Of a stretch of 64,000 nt of DNA, positions 20,194 through 31,293 are shown piece by piece. Made by a program: the position numbers and the translations under genes. The stretch's first letter is position 1. The number at the start of each line of letters is the position of its first letter. The notes beneath the pieces are model-generated. The model was not told where the DNA came from and made no database searches. It saw only the letters and a program-made list of their open reading frames with translations. Location of the stretch: contig JAEVLN010000025.1 of the NCBI GenBank assembly GCA_018350325.1, forward strand, positions 971,799-1,035,798, in the 5' to 3' direction. The stretch comes from Globodera rostochiensis (Eukaryota > Nematoda > Chromadorea > Rhabditida > Heteroderidae).

Positions 20194-21523
20194 CTGATGA
20201 ATAGCTAATTAAAATTATAAAAATTATTGATTTTTATTTTTTTCGCAAAAATGAAAAAATATTTAATTAAACAATTGACTGAGTTTAAATCGTTTTGAAT
20301 TGTGTCACAAAGTCCCTTTTAGCCTTGTTTCGGCTGCTTCCATTAAATTGCTTAGATGGAAAAGGCAATTTAAACGACAGCAATTTCTTCCATTAAATTC
20401 CTATAAATTTTGTAAATTATTGAATGAGAATTTAATCCAAAATATTAATATCGTTTTAAGAATAACAAAACAAATAAATTTTACATCAGTAATTTTGGCA
20501 CTTTTAAGTCATATTAATAGGACCGGGATTTATATGGACTAAAAAACGTAACATAAAATGAAGCACTTATTTTTTATTAAGAATTCTGCCACTTTTTTGT
20601 TTTAGATTCAGCAGCTCTTTTTAGTCAAATTTTTAGCTTTTTCTGGGGGGAGGGGTCGAAGATTCGAATTTTTGATGGAATTTGTTATGAAAAAAATGTT
20701 TTGAAAAAGATTATAAAAAATCAAATTATTGGGATTTTGAAATTCCTCGTATTTCCGGACATTTTTTTGCGAGCCGGAATTCCGGATTCCGGCCTTTTTA
20801 TGTTTTCCGGTTACTCCCGGATACACATAAATCAATAGCATTGGCCTGGCATAATTGGGCCATTCCACGTCAATTCCACCGGTAAACAGCGAAAGTTGGG
20901 CAACATAAATGTGGCTAGTTGTAAGCCAAATCCATTAGCAGGAGGACTTTCATTTATTTAATACAAAAATCTAATTTCTTACATTTTATGTTTTTTTGAG
21001 TCATATTTTGTATAATTTTATTTGTTAGGTCATAAATAGGGATATTTTTATGTTTTAACATATTTTTTTTTGTGGATTCCTTACCATGAGAGAAGCACAA
21101 AAATAGTCTTTGGTTTTGAAACATTTTTGAATTAGGGCAGCTTTTAGCACATATTTTGGCACTTTTTGGGATTTTTAGCACATATTTTGGCATTTTTTAG
21201 CACATATAAATCCCAGCCCTAGCCATAAAATATGATAAAAGTCATATTTTGGGCATTTTCGGTTAACAAAAATGCAATAAAACCCGAAGAATGCACTCCT
21301 AAAGATCGACTGACCACATTTTAAGGTACCCTAAAAATTGACTTTTTTTTTTTTTTTGTCAAAAATGTAACAATAAATATTTTGCGCTTTTTAGGTCGTA
21401 AAAATCCCAGCCCTATTGATAATAGCAGAATTCCATCCATAGAAAATTTCTGGGGTATGCATTTTTAGTACCAAATTCAAAAAATCCAGAGCCGAAATTT
21501 ACCCCCAAAAAATAGCCATAATC
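20194..21523. repeat. Mosaic of TIR-element fragments and one exon relic
   Basis: 20336-20402 carries an exon-2 relic (LLRWKRQFKRQQF). About 20518 begins a TAGGACCGGGATTTATATGG end. About 20715-20963 is a segment found inverted at 26878-27120. About 21025-21230 and 21230-21417 are TATTTTGGCAC-echo fragments ending CATATAAATCCCAGCCCTAG or similar. No intact gene is present. Confidence 0.5.
20715..20963 (+). repeat. Inverted duplicate of 26878-27120
   Basis: Both copies contain 'gccggaattccggattccgg', 'cctggcataattgggcca' and 'gccaaatccattagcagga' in matching order on opposite strands with few differences. Each lies outside a family gene (copies 21964 and 26625), so the arrangement may reflect an inverted duplication. 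Confidence 0.6.
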
Positions 21524-21963
21524 TGCTGGTCGTTTTTCCTACAGAGCCAATTTATTATATAGAAAAAAAATGAGGAATTGAAATAAGTACAGGTTCTGAG
21601 GCCTTTTTAAAACATTTGCATTTTAAAATAAATTAATTGGAAGATCACAATTGATCATTATTTTTATAGAATGCTTATTATTTTAAAAAAATATTTAGGA
21701 AATGTCAGGAATATTGATTTAGTCCCGGTGCAAAAAAAAAACATTATGAGATGCCAGGAATTTTCAATATTTTTTTTTAATCTGCATATTATTTATTATT
21801 ATTTGTAAAAATTTGTGAAAATGATTATTCATTGAAATTTTTGACAAAAATTCTTTAACACAAAATTAATTGACAAATTTTCCCATATCGATTCTGTTTA
21901 TTTAAAATTAATTGGAATTTCATATAAATTCCCCTAAATTCAGAGTTATTTTGTCCAAATAAA
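21524..21963 (+). promoter_or_regulatory. Upstream block of the copy at 21964
   Basis: Close reverse-complement match to 30102-30500 and 32260-32660: 'ctggtcgtttttcctacagagccaa', 'atttaggaaatgtcaggaa', 'gagatgccaggaattttcaat' and 'aattccaattggaatttcat'-type segments. In this subgroup GATGCCAGG takes the place of the usual GATGTCAGG in one of two repeats of the motif. Confidence 0.5.
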
Positions 21964-23133
21964 ATGGAAGGGTTTTGGATTATAATTTTGGTCTCATTCT
22001 TTGCAACAAATTCACTGGACAAAGCCGAATCCGTTAAATTGGAGCTCAAAACATTCGATGAAATATTTGGAGAAGGCTGGTGGGACAAAGGTGAAGCCGC
22101 CGAAGATTTGAAAATGCCGGCGCCAACAAACTTTCGACAAAATGTCCATCACCAAATCGACCGGCAGAACACCCAAATTGGACAAATTGAACCCAATTTA
22201 ACTGATCAGCTTGGACAAATTGAACCCAATTTAACTGATCAGCTTGGACAAATTGAACCCAATTCAACTGATCAGCTTGGACAAATTGAACCCAATTCAA
22301 CTGATCAAATTGGACAAATTGAACCCAATTCAACTGATCAGCTTGGACAAATTGAACCCAATTCAACTGATCAGATTGGACAAATTGAACCCAATTCAAC
22401 TGATCAGAATCCTTCTCTCACAAAGTCTGATAACTCTGATAATGCCAAAAATGGGGAAGAACAAACCGAAATTACTACAAATGAAAAACGTAAAATTATT
22501 GACAAATTCCACGCAATGAAAAACGAATTAAAGCAAAAAGGAAAATATTCGGCAAAAGAATGGAATCAAATTGAAAATAAAATTGCAAAACATTTAAAAG
22601 TCAATCGCAAAAAAATATATAAATGGAAAAAAGAATTTGGCCTAAGTCGAAAAAAGACAAAAAATGAGCGAAAAAATTTGATAGAGAAATTTGATCAAAA
22701 GAAAGCCGAGTTAACGCGGGACGGTTTCAAAAAATCATACAAAGAAATAAATGAAACGGTCGCGAAAGAGTTGGGCCTCTGTTTTAGAACGATTTACGCT
22801 TGGAAAAAAGAACTTGGCCAAACCAGTGAGTATTTGAGCCCAAATATATAATTAAAAATTCTTTTTACAGAACCAAAACATAAATACTCCGACAGCAAAC
22901 AAAAGGAATTGATGAAACGTTATTATGAAATTAAAGACCAAAATTCTAAAATTAGAGACGAGGACATTACTAAAAGGCTGAACATCAGCAGAGTCACTTT
23001 GTATAAATGGAAAAAGCACAAGCAATTTAAACGACAGCAATTGCATCCAAATTCTGTCGATGGACATTCTGTGGAAGAAAATGCCACGGCAAATATTCAG
23101 GAAATTGGGAACTCAAATTCGGAGAGTATTTGA
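21964..23133 (+). CDS. Secreted effector-like protein with three HTH-like modules (374 aa)
   Basis: Exons 21964-22825 and 22871-23133 join in phase (A|GTGAGT...TTTACAG) to give 374 residues. The start is MEGFWIIILVSFFATNSLDK, then FDEIFGEGWWDKGEAAED and seven 11-residue repeats (LGQIEPNSTDQ or IGQ). Module 1 carries IAKHLKVNRKKIYKWKKEF, module 2 VAKELGLCFRTIYAWKKELG, and module 3 (exon 2) ITKRLNISRVTLYKWKKHK. It ends GNSNSESI. Clusters such as KRKIIDKF, KKIYKWKK and RKKTKNERK make the C-terminal two-thirds strongly basic, against the acidic N-terminal third. Transposon-derived sequence flanks it on both sides. No lesions were seen. Confidence 0.75.
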
Positions 23134-23272
23134 ATGAATGGTCAATGAATTAGAAAAAAACGATTTGGCATCTGATGATTTTAAATTTTTTTTGACGAAT
23201 GCGATTTACTTAAATATATTATGCTAAATCTATTATGGAATACCTGTTTCAAAATGCGTGGAACCTCATAAC

Positions 23273-23873
23273 TAGGGTGCGGATTTTTAGGCTTAAGCCT
23301 AGCCAAATTCTATAAGAAAAATGCAATAAAATTCAATTTTTGAATTCTTCTTTGACGATCGTTGTGAATAGCCAAATGAAAAAAAAAATTTGTTGAATTA
23401 GGGCGGCTTTTTAGCACATATTAAAACATATTTTGGGGGTATTTTTAGCACATATTTACTGACATATTTTAAGCTTTTTCAGAGTTTTAGCAAATATTTC
23501 GCCATTTTTCAAAAAATTCCTTAAGAAAAATGCAATAAAAACGAAAAATACACCGCTAAGGATCGACTTTTTAAAAATTTTCAAAAAATGCACCCCCTAA
23601 AAATTGACTTTTTCACGACTAAAAATTCTGCCACCAAAAAATGTGAATTTACATATAAAAACTTTTGTTTCTCTTATTACTTCAATTAGGACCATTTCTT
23701 GAAAGTTGATTAAATTTTTGAAAATTTTATGCATAAACTGATAGATTTTGGCCATTTTTGGCACATATTTTGCCATTTTTTGGGTTTTTAATACATATTT
23801 TAGCATTTTTAAGCACATAAAAACAAAAACATACATAGTTTGGTGTTTTTAGCACATATAAATCCGGGCCCTA
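23273..23873. mobile_element. 601-bp TIR element, TAGGG ends
   Basis: The left end TAGGGTGCGGATTTTTAGG and the right end AAATCCGGGCCCTA are imperfect inverted repeats. The interior echoes 'agcacatattttggc' and 'aaaaatgcacc'. It matches the 19552 element in layout but no clear target duplication is visible. Confidence 0.55.
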
Positions 23874-24174
23874 ATAATTATTGTATATTAAAGTATTGAT
23901 AAAAGACAAAAACTCAAACAAAACGAAATATGAATTGGGATATTTTGACTTGGCGAAATGTTTTCGGAACATAAAATATAAAAGGGCGAGAAGAGTCCTA
24001 CAGGTCACGCACACGGACGGATAACGGATATGAGATTTTGAGGACTGACGGATACCAAAATTACCTTTATCCGTGCACACCCCTGGCATTTTTCAATGGT
24101 GGCGCTCGGCCCTTTGTGGGCGTGATTTTATTCCACGTCTTGGCTCCCGGCACTTTGAATTTATCGGATACAAA
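23874..24174. other. Spacer with ACGGATA-echo segment
   Basis: About 24010-24085 repeats 'acggacggataacgga' and ends 'tccgtgcacacccctgg', like other short echo elements. No gene is visible. Confidence 0.35.
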
Positions 24175-24352
24175 AAACCAAAACCGGCCGGAAAAAAAAC
24201 CAAAATTTTTTTGAATTTATTTTTAAAATTGAGTAGGTCGGGACCGGGACCGGTCGGGAAATTTTCGGTTTTGGGATCCCGGCCCCGGTTTTTGGAAAAT
24301 TGAAATCCCGTCCCGGTCGGATTGGGACTAACCGGGAAAAAATACACCCCTA
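24175..24352. mobile_element. Short element with CCGGGACC echoes
   Basis: The interior reiterates 'gggaccgg' and 'gtcccggtcgg'. The right end is ATACACCCCTA, matching the inverted left end of the 14794 copy (TAGGGGTGTAC). The left boundary is unclear. Confidence 0.45.
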
Positions 24353-24375
24353 AGGATGGAATTTTCAGCTAAATA

Positions 24376-24452
24376 TGTTCGGCTGTAGTGTAGTGGTGAG
24401 TGGTGGGGACATTTTAAGTGGCGTAGTTTCGGGGTTCAGATCCCCGACCGTG
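24376..24452 (+). mobile_element. tRNA-like pseudo-gene or SINE head
   Basis: GGCTGTAGTGTAGTGGTGAG resembles the A-box arm of tRNA-Glu/Asp/Gly types, and CGGGGTTCAGATCCCCGACC forms a T arm. The middle does not form an anticodon arm, so this is a decayed tRNA or SINE. Confidence 0.5.
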
Positions 24453-25674
24453 TAAATGATTTTTTTCCAAGTTTCTCTGAACATTTACGAGTGCATAGCA
24501 ACTAAAATTCTTTTAGATTTTTCCGATTTTGTTTTTAATATTTTCACACGTTTTTATTTCATTTTTTGGTTGGACGAAATCATAAAACCATAGGGGGAGG
24601 GGGGGCCTTTGAACAACTGACGCAAACATTAAACATTTTTTGAAAAACAAATTAGAATTTAAAAAAAGCTTGCCGACAACATACTATTACTACTTCCTGT
24701 TTGGTTGCACTTTTATTTTAAAAACAAAAGAAGCCCTTTTATTTACTTATTAAAGGATTTATAATTTATAAGCTTTGTTCGTTTTCCGATTTCACGAAAA
24801 TTTTCAAGCAGTTTATGTTTGAGAATGGGAGGAGATTGAGTCGGTCATCATCTTTTCTTTATACTAACCAGTGGATGTAGCACAGCTTGAACAGTACGAA
24901 CTACATGCTGAATGAGACCCCCAGGGCTGTATGAGTTTGGCAAGCGGAACATCTTCAACTTTGTATGATAAACAGTTTTATAGAATTGTTTGTATTTAAC
25001 GGGACAGGACAAATACAGATCACTTGATGAATTTAACAAATAAAGACTCTTTATTTATTATGCACATTGGTTGAATACATTTGGATTTGAACGTTTTAAT
25101 AGTCACAAATGTTGCGCTTCTTAAGCTAAAATTAAAATTGAAATATTTCCTTTTTTTATTCATTTGAGTTGAATGATTGTTGAATAATAACGAAATTTTG
25201 AGGGAATTTCTATTAAATTTGCGTTTCCGATTTAAAAATCCCAAGAGAATTTGCGCGTTTTTGTCACAGTTTGTCGATTTTTGATTCAATCGAAATTTGT
25301 TTAAAAAACCTTCGAATTCTAACTCAGAAGGAAAATGAAAATTTCATCTCAGTCCCGACCCAACTTTAATGAAGAAACTTAACATTTAAAGGCAAAAATG
25401 TCTCTTTAAATTAGGGGAAAATCTCCAATCAAAGCAAATTTTGTCATTATTTTATTTCTGAGATGGCCATTCTCATCAATACCCAACCAATTTGAACGAA
25501 TTTTGTCAGTTTGGCCTAAATTTTTGGTAAATTTTTGCAATCGCCAAATTTAAATGAGTTTGGGTTTGTCCGAAGTATTCCAAAATAGATTTAGCATATA
25601 TTTAAGTAAATCGCACTTGGCAAAAAATTAAAATCATCAGATGCCAAATCGGTTTTTTCCAAATCATTGAACAT
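24453..25674. other. Mostly featureless; one orphan coding-like ORF
   Basis: On the minus strand 25039-24848 reads SDLYLSCPVKYKQFYKTVYH and SPGGLIQHVVRTVQAVLHPL, which looks like real protein sequence and is followed by a possible donor (CACTG|GTTAGT). No partner exon or family could be recognised. The rest is AT-rich. Confidence 0.25.
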
Positions 25675-26625
25675 TTATCCAAATATTCCCCGAGTTCGAG
25701 TTCTCAATTTCCTGAACATTTGCCGCGGCATTTTCTTCCACAGAATGTCCATCAACAGAATTTGGATGAAATTGCTGTCGTTTAAAATGCCTCTTCCAAT
25801 TAACCAAGTATCAGTTCTAATCTTCAACATTTTGGCAATATTCTCATCGCTTATTTTAGGATTTTGGTCCTTAATTTCATAATAACGTTTCATAATTCCT
25901 TTTGTTCGCTGTGAGAGTGTTTATATTTTGATGCTGTAAAGAATTTTAATTAATATAAATAAATAATAAAATTGGGCTCGAAAAACTCACTGGTTTGGCC
26001 AAGTTCACGTTTCCAATTGTAAATTGTTTTAAAACTGAGGCCCAACTCTTTTGCGACAGTTTCATTTATTTCATTTTGAGAGTTTTTGAAGCTGTCCCGC
26101 TTTAAATCGGCTTTCATTTGATCAAATTTCTTTATCAAATTTTTTCGCTCATTTTTTTTCTTCCCAAAGTTATGCATTTTTTGACTTAAGTCTAATTCTT
26201 TTTTCCATTTATATATTTTTGAGCGACTGACTTCCAAATGTTTAGCAATTTTCTGCTCAATTTGATTCCATTCTTTTGACGAAAATTTTCCTTTTTGCAT
26301 AACTTTGTTTCTCATTGCGTGGAATTCTTTGACAATTTTACGCTTTCGCTCATCTTCACCATTTTTGGCATTATCAGAGTGATCAAACTCTGTGAGAGAA
26401 GGATTCTGATCAGTTGAATTGGGTTCAATTTGTCCAATTTGGGTGTTCTGCTGGTCGATTTGGTGATGGACATTTTGTCCAAAGTTTGTTAGCGCCGGCG
26501 TTTTCAAATCTTCGGCTTCATCTTTGTCCCACCAGCCTGCTACGAATATTTCATCAAATGTTTTGAGTTCCAATTTAACGGATTGTTGCAAGAAATGCCA
26601 TCAAAATTACCCAAAATTCTTCCAT
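25675..26625 (-). pseudogene. Effector-family copy disabled by a 20-bp deletion and a frameshift
   Basis: From 26625 the frame reads MEEFWVILMAFLAT and stops, because about 20 bp that encode NSLDKAES in other copies are missing. The old frame then continues: KTFDEIFVAGWWDKDEAED, one 11-residue repeat, module 1 (IAKHLEVSRSKIYKWKKEL), an extra KMHNFGKKK segment as in the 55103 copy, and module 2 (VAKELGLSFKTIYNWKREL), with the donor after 25991. In exon 2 (from 25933) one base is missing after the conserved EQKE, so module 3 is also out of frame. Confidence 0.7.
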
Positions 26626-26870
26626 TTTATTAGGGCAAAATAACTCTGAATTTAGGGTCATTTATATGAAATTCCAATTAACTTTATAATAAAAGAAATG
26701 ATATGGGAAAATTTGTCAATTAATTTTGTCTTACAAATTTCTGTCAAAAATTTTCAATGAATAATTATTTTCACATTACAAATAATAATAAATATTTTTA
26801 GCGTATTAAAAACATTATTGAAAGTAATAAATGGCAGCCCACAACACTAACATAAATGGAAGAAATGAAA
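26626..26870 (-). promoter_or_regulatory. Upstream block of the dead copy at 26625
   Basis: The shared segments remain ('gtcaattaattttgtctta', 'tgaaagtaataaatggcagcccac') although the gene is disabled. Confidence 0.45.
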
Positions 26871-26877
26871 TCTTTGT

Positions 26878-27120
26878 ATTAAATAAATGAAAGCCCTCCT
26901 GCTAATGGATTTGGCTTACAACTAGCCACTTTTGTATTGCCCAACTTTCGTTGTTTGCCGGTGGAATTGACGTGGAATGGCCCAATTATGCCAGGCCAAT
27001 GCTATTGATTTATGTGTATCCGGGATGTAACCGGAAAACATAAAAAGGCCGGAATCCGGAATTCCGGCTCGCAAAAAAATGTCCGGAAATACGGAGAATT
27101 TCAAAATCCCAATAATTTGA
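26878..27120 (-). repeat. Inverted duplicate of 20715-20963
   Basis: See the partner. The match runs from 'gaaagccctcctgctaatgg' to 'tttcaaaatcccaataattt'. Confidence 0.6.
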
Positions 27121-27426
27121 CTGGGGCAGATTTCTTAATAAAAACATTGTTTTTTTGCAAAAATTTTAGGACGTGAATTCCGAACGGGATTCCCGTAAAA
27201 ATCCTGTCAAATTTTTCACAGGATCCCGCGGAACAGGAAAATTTTGAAAATTTAATTTATAAGTATTCGTTTCAAAATTGTTTATTAACCCAAAATCCAA
27301 CACCAATCAGGCATTATTTAAGAATTTCGTGAACCTGAATCCATGATTACGTCTACCCCTGATTTAACATTTTAAATCAATCACGTTTTTTTCCCATATA
27401 AATTCCGGATCTATTATAACTTAAAA

Positions 27427-28010
27427 AGTTTGACAAGTTTATGAACAGGCGGCCAAGTTGAAATAGCGCCTATTCCAACTTGACAAGGTTATGAGCAGGC
27501 GACCAAGTTGAAATAGCGCCTGTTCCAGCTTGACAAGTTTATGAACAGGCGGTCAAGTTGAAATAGCGCATGTTCCAACTTGACAAGGTTATGAACAGGC
27601 GACCAAGTTGAAAGAGCGCCTGTTCCAACTTGACAAGTTTATGAACAGGCGGCCAAGTTGAAATAGCGCATGTTCCAACTTGACAAGGTTATGAATAGAC
27701 TACCAAGTTAATAGCGCCTGTTCCAATTGACAAGCATGAACAGGCGACCAAGTTGAAAGAGCGCCTGTTCAAACTTGACAAGTTTATGAACAGGCGGCCA
27801 AGTTGAAATAGCGCCTATTCCAACTTGACAAGGTTATGAGCAGGCGACCAAGTTGAAATAGCGCCTGTTCCAACTTAACAAGGTTATGAACAGGCGACTA
27901 AGTTGAAAGAGCGCCTGTTCCAACTTGACAAGTTTATGAACAGGCGGCCAAATTGAAATAGCGCATGTTCCAACTTGACAAGGTTATGAACAGGCGGCTA
28001 AGTCGAAGAG
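27427..28010. repeat. 50-bp satellite with interleaved palindromes, array 1
   Basis: About eleven units of roughly 50 bp (CTTGACAAGTTTATGAACAG, GCGGCCAAGTTGAAATAGCG, CCTGTTCCAA). Each unit contains GAACAGGCG and its complement CGCCTGTTC, and CAAGTTG and its complement CAACTTG, in alternating order, so many alternative hairpins are possible. Units alternate AAGTTTATG/AAGGTTATG. A second array lies at 51345-52010 in the opposite orientation. Confidence 0.85.
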
Positions 28011-28227
28011 GCGGAAAATATGTTAATTTTTGTAAAAAAGTTTTAAATTATCAGAAAATCCAGATTTTTGCTACATTAAAAATCTTGCTCTGAACTATTT
28101 TTCCTAATAATATTACATAAATGATAGGTATAGGTTGGCTTTAGAAGAATATTGTTTTGTTGCATACGTTTTAAATAATAGAATTCTGAACACCTTTTTA
28201 AAAACCAGAATTATGATTGCTGCTAAA
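28011..28227. other. AT-rich spacer
   Basis: Nothing recognisable. Confidence 0.4.
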
Positions 28228-28303
28228 ACTAGGGTTGACGGGATTTCCCGGTTTTTTCAGTTTTTTGGTCCCGCCGGGAATGGGACCAACCGGGAATATA
28301 CCT
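28228..28303. mobile_element. Very short element with CCCGG echoes
   Basis: It starts CTAGGGTTGACGGGATTTCC and ends with GGGACCAACCGGGAATATAC, inverted with respect to the left arm. It belongs with 14794-14948 and 24175-24352. Confidence 0.45.
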
Positions 28304-28365
28304 AATGATGGGATCACGAGTGACAATTTCAATCTTTCTTACAAGAATACATCTAAGTAAATAGA

Positions 28366-28440
28366 TGGTCTAGTGGTTTGTCATCTCGATAATTCTTATG
28401 GTGAGTTTTGGGTTCGAATCCGCTTGACTGCAAACTTGTT
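28366..28440 (+). mobile_element. tRNA-like remnant with intact B box
   Basis: GATGGTCTAGTGGTTTGTC resembles a tRNA D-arm region and TGGGTTCGAATCCGCTTG contains a perfect GGTTCGAATCC B box. The arms do not close into a full cloverleaf. Confidence 0.45.
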
Positions 28441-28463
28441 ATCGTTTTTCCTCTACTCACATA

Positions 28464-29302
28464 CCTGGGGCCTATTTCAATTGGATCATATCTCCGATAT
28501 GTTCTTATGATATGTCATATCTGTGTTTCAATTCCGTCGTATTGACTGGGATATGATATCATAGGCAGAGGTTACATACGACGGCTGCGTGTGATACGGC
28601 ATCATACGCAGAAATCATATGTCATAGGTGCTGTTTCAATTAATTTTTACCGATATGATATCATTTTCTACATATGATTTCTCTCATTACCGTAACCAAT
28701 ATCCCTTTTACGAAACTAATACCCCTTTCCAAATTCGAAAAAGTGATCAAAAGTAGAATTTGGGTCGTAGAATCCAAATCTGACTTCCATTTCAACCAAT
28801 TTTCGAACCCCTGACCCGTATTCGAACAATTCTTCGAAAATTCAAAATAGTTTTTCTAAGGGATTTCTAGGCCGTAGAATCCGAATCTGATCTCGATTTC
28901 ACCCAATTCTGAATCCCGGACCCGAATTCGAACAATTTTTAGAAATTTTTCGAATTTTTTTACCTTTTTATAAACAATTTGGTGGTATAAATAAAAAAAG
29001 CAAAAAAATTTTTATTTTTTTGAAAAAATTGTTCGAATTCGGGTTCGGGGTTCGGAATTGGTCGAAATAGAAGTCAGATTCGGATTCTACGACCCCAAAA
29101 CCCCTAGAAGTGTGTTTTCAACATTTTGAAAAAATTTTTTCAATGAGCTAATTGAACCACACATATGACACCCCCATATGACATATCATGGGCGGCACAT
29201 GATTTTTCATACGATTCAATTGAAACAGAAATTTTGCATACGATATCATATCGTATCATAGGATCATATCGGAGATATGACACAATTGAAATAGGCCCCA
29301 GG
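28464..29302. mobile_element. 839-bp foldback DNA element
   Basis: The ends CCTGGGGCCTATTTCAATTG and CAATTGAAATAGGCCCCAGG are perfect inverted repeats. Inner segments also pair across the element, such as the ATCATATCTCCGATATG ends and the 'gtagaatccaaatctgact'/'agtcagattcggattctac' pair, so most of the element can fold back. No coding sequence was seen. Confidence 0.75.
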
Positions 29303-29446
29303 AATGGGAATCGCTAGCGCTATCGCGCGATATTATCGCATTTAACGCTTTTTGGGGCATATCGCCTATCGCATTAGAAATGGGTTTATCGCCAATCGCA
29401 TATCGCTATCGCATTTCGTGCAATATCGCGCATACTGCACCCCTAA
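29303..29446. repeat. Short element with TATCGC echoes
   Basis: It adjoins the foldback element directly. It reiterates 'tatcgc' and 'atcgcat' and ends CTGCACCCCTAA, like other TAGGGGTG-ended elements. Confidence 0.5.
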
Positions 29447-29587
29447 CAATTGGATTTTTGATTTAAAAATAATGTCAGAATGCCAAAAAATGGAAATTTT
29501 GTACAATTTTTTTTTGAAAAACTGGCCCATTTCATAGCAATAATTTAGTTCTCGAAATATTATATTTATCTCGCTGGTCGATCGTTA

Positions 29588-30101
29588 AAATTTCTCTATC
29601 AAATTTTTTCGCTCATTTTTTGTCTTTTTTCGACTTAGGCCAAATTCTTTTTTCCATTTATATATTTTTTTGCGATTGACTTTAAAATGTTTTGCAATTT
29701 TCTCATCAATTTGATTCCATTCTTTTGCCGAAAATTTTCCTTTTTGCTTTAATTCGTTTTTCATTGCGTGGAATTTGTCAATAATTTTACGTTTTTCATT
29801 TGAAGTAATTTCTTTTGGCATTATCAGAGTTATAAGACTTTGTGAGAGAAGGATTCTGATCAGTTGAATTGGGTTCAATTTGTCCAATTTGGGTGTTCTG
29901 TCGGTCGATTTGGTGATGGACATTTTGTCCAAAGTTTGTTGGCGCCGGCATTTTCAAATCTTCGGCGGCTTCACCTTTGTCCCACCAGCCTTCTCCAAAT
30001 ATTTCATCGAATGTTTTGAGCTCCAATTTAACGGATTCGGCTTTGTCCAGTGAATTTGTTGCAAAGAATGAGACCAAAATTATTATCCAAAACCCTTCCA
30101 T
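29588..30101 (-). pseudogene. 3'-truncated effector-family copy with frameshift
   Basis: It begins MEGFWIIILVSFFATNSLDK and continues through FDEIFGEGWWDKGEAAED and one repeat. A deletion after SDNAK then shifts the frame, and translation ends at NYFK. Module 1 persists in another frame (IAKHFKVNRKKIYKWKKEF) and the copy breaks off at 29588 after RKNLIEKF. Module 2, the intron and exon 2 are gone. The 5' region is nearly identical to the 32259 copy. Confidence 0.75.
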
Positions 30102-30510
30102 TTTATTTGGGCAAAATAACTCTGAATTTAGGGAAATTTATATGAAATTCCAATTAATTTTATAATATATAGAATCGATATGGGAAAATTTGTCAATTAA
30201 TTTTGTGTTAAAGAATTTCTGTCAAAAATTTCAATGAATAATCATTTTCACAAATTTTTACAAATAATAATAAATAATATGCAGATTAAAAAAAAATATT
30301 GAAAATTCCTGGCATCTCATAATGTTTTTTTTGCACCGGGACTAAATCAATATTCCTGACATTTCCTAAATATTTTTTTAAAATAATAAGCATTCTATAA
30401 AAATAATGATCAATTGTGATATTCCAATTAATTTATTTTAAAATAATTTATAATAAATTGGCTCTGTAGGAAAAACGACCAGCAAATCCCATTTCGCTCG
30501 CCTTGCACTT
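30102..30510 (-). promoter_or_regulatory. Upstream block of the 30101 copy, duplicated at 32260
   Basis: It reads identically to the segment 2158 bp further right wherever compared, from 'gggcaaaataactctgaatt' to 'tcgctcgccttgcacttctg'. This points to a recent tandem duplication. It contains the 'ctggcatctcat' and 'ctgacatttcct' motifs of the block. Confidence 0.55.
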
Positions 30511-31262
30511 CTGTGTGAAATGTCCAATGTGTGAAATGTTTTATGTGTGAAATGTCCAAGGTGTGAAATGTCTTATATGTGAAATGTTTTATGTGTGAAA
30601 TACCTTAGGTGTGAAATGTCCAATGTGTGAAATGTTTTATGTGTGAAATGTCTTGTGTGAAATGTCCAAGGTGTGAAATGTCTTATATGTGAAATGTTTT
30701 ATGTGTGAAATGTCTTGTGTGAAATGTCCAAGGTGTGAAATGTCTTATATGTGAAATGTCTTATATGTGAAATGTTTTATATGTGAAATGTCATGTGTGA
30801 AATGTCCAAGGTGTGAAATGTCTTATATGTGAAATGTTTTATATGTGAAATGTTTTATGTGTGAAATGTCTTGTGTGAAATGTCCAAGGTGTAAAAGGTC
30901 TTATATGTGAAATGTTTTATGTGTGAAATGTTTATGTGTGAAATGTCTTATATGTGAAATGTTTTATGTGTGAAATGTCCAAGGTGTGAAATGTCTTATA
31001 TGTGAAATGTCTTGATGTGAAATGTTTTGTGTGAAATGTCCAAGGTGTGAAATGTCCAAGGTGTGAAATGTCTTATATGTGAAATGTTTTATGTGTGAAA
31101 TGTCCAAGGTGTGAAATGTCTTATATGTGAAATGCTTATATGTAAATGTTTTATGTGTGAAATGTCCAAGGTGTGAAATGTCTTATATGTGAAATGCTTA
31201 TATGTAGGTAAATGTTTTATGTGCGAAATGTCTTATATGTGAAATGTCTTATATGTGAAATG
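30511..31262. repeat. 16-bp satellite array 1 (TGTGTGAAATGTCCAA type)
   Basis: Units of about 16 bp, TGTGAAATGT followed by a variable CCAAGG, CCAATG, CTTATA or TTTATG, with occasional 14-bp units. It runs directly up to the 3' end of the copy at 31294-32259. The first units (CTGTGTGAAATGTCCAATGT) equal the terminal sequence of the MITE at 40152-40385. Confidence 0.9.
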
Positions 31263-31293
31263 TCCACACCTTTCATTCAAATACTTCTCAAAT

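Noticed and set aside
27427..28010. Helitron or hAT terminal repeats within the 50-bp array
   Set aside because: The inverted motifs belong to each satellite unit and no element boundary or target duplication is seen.
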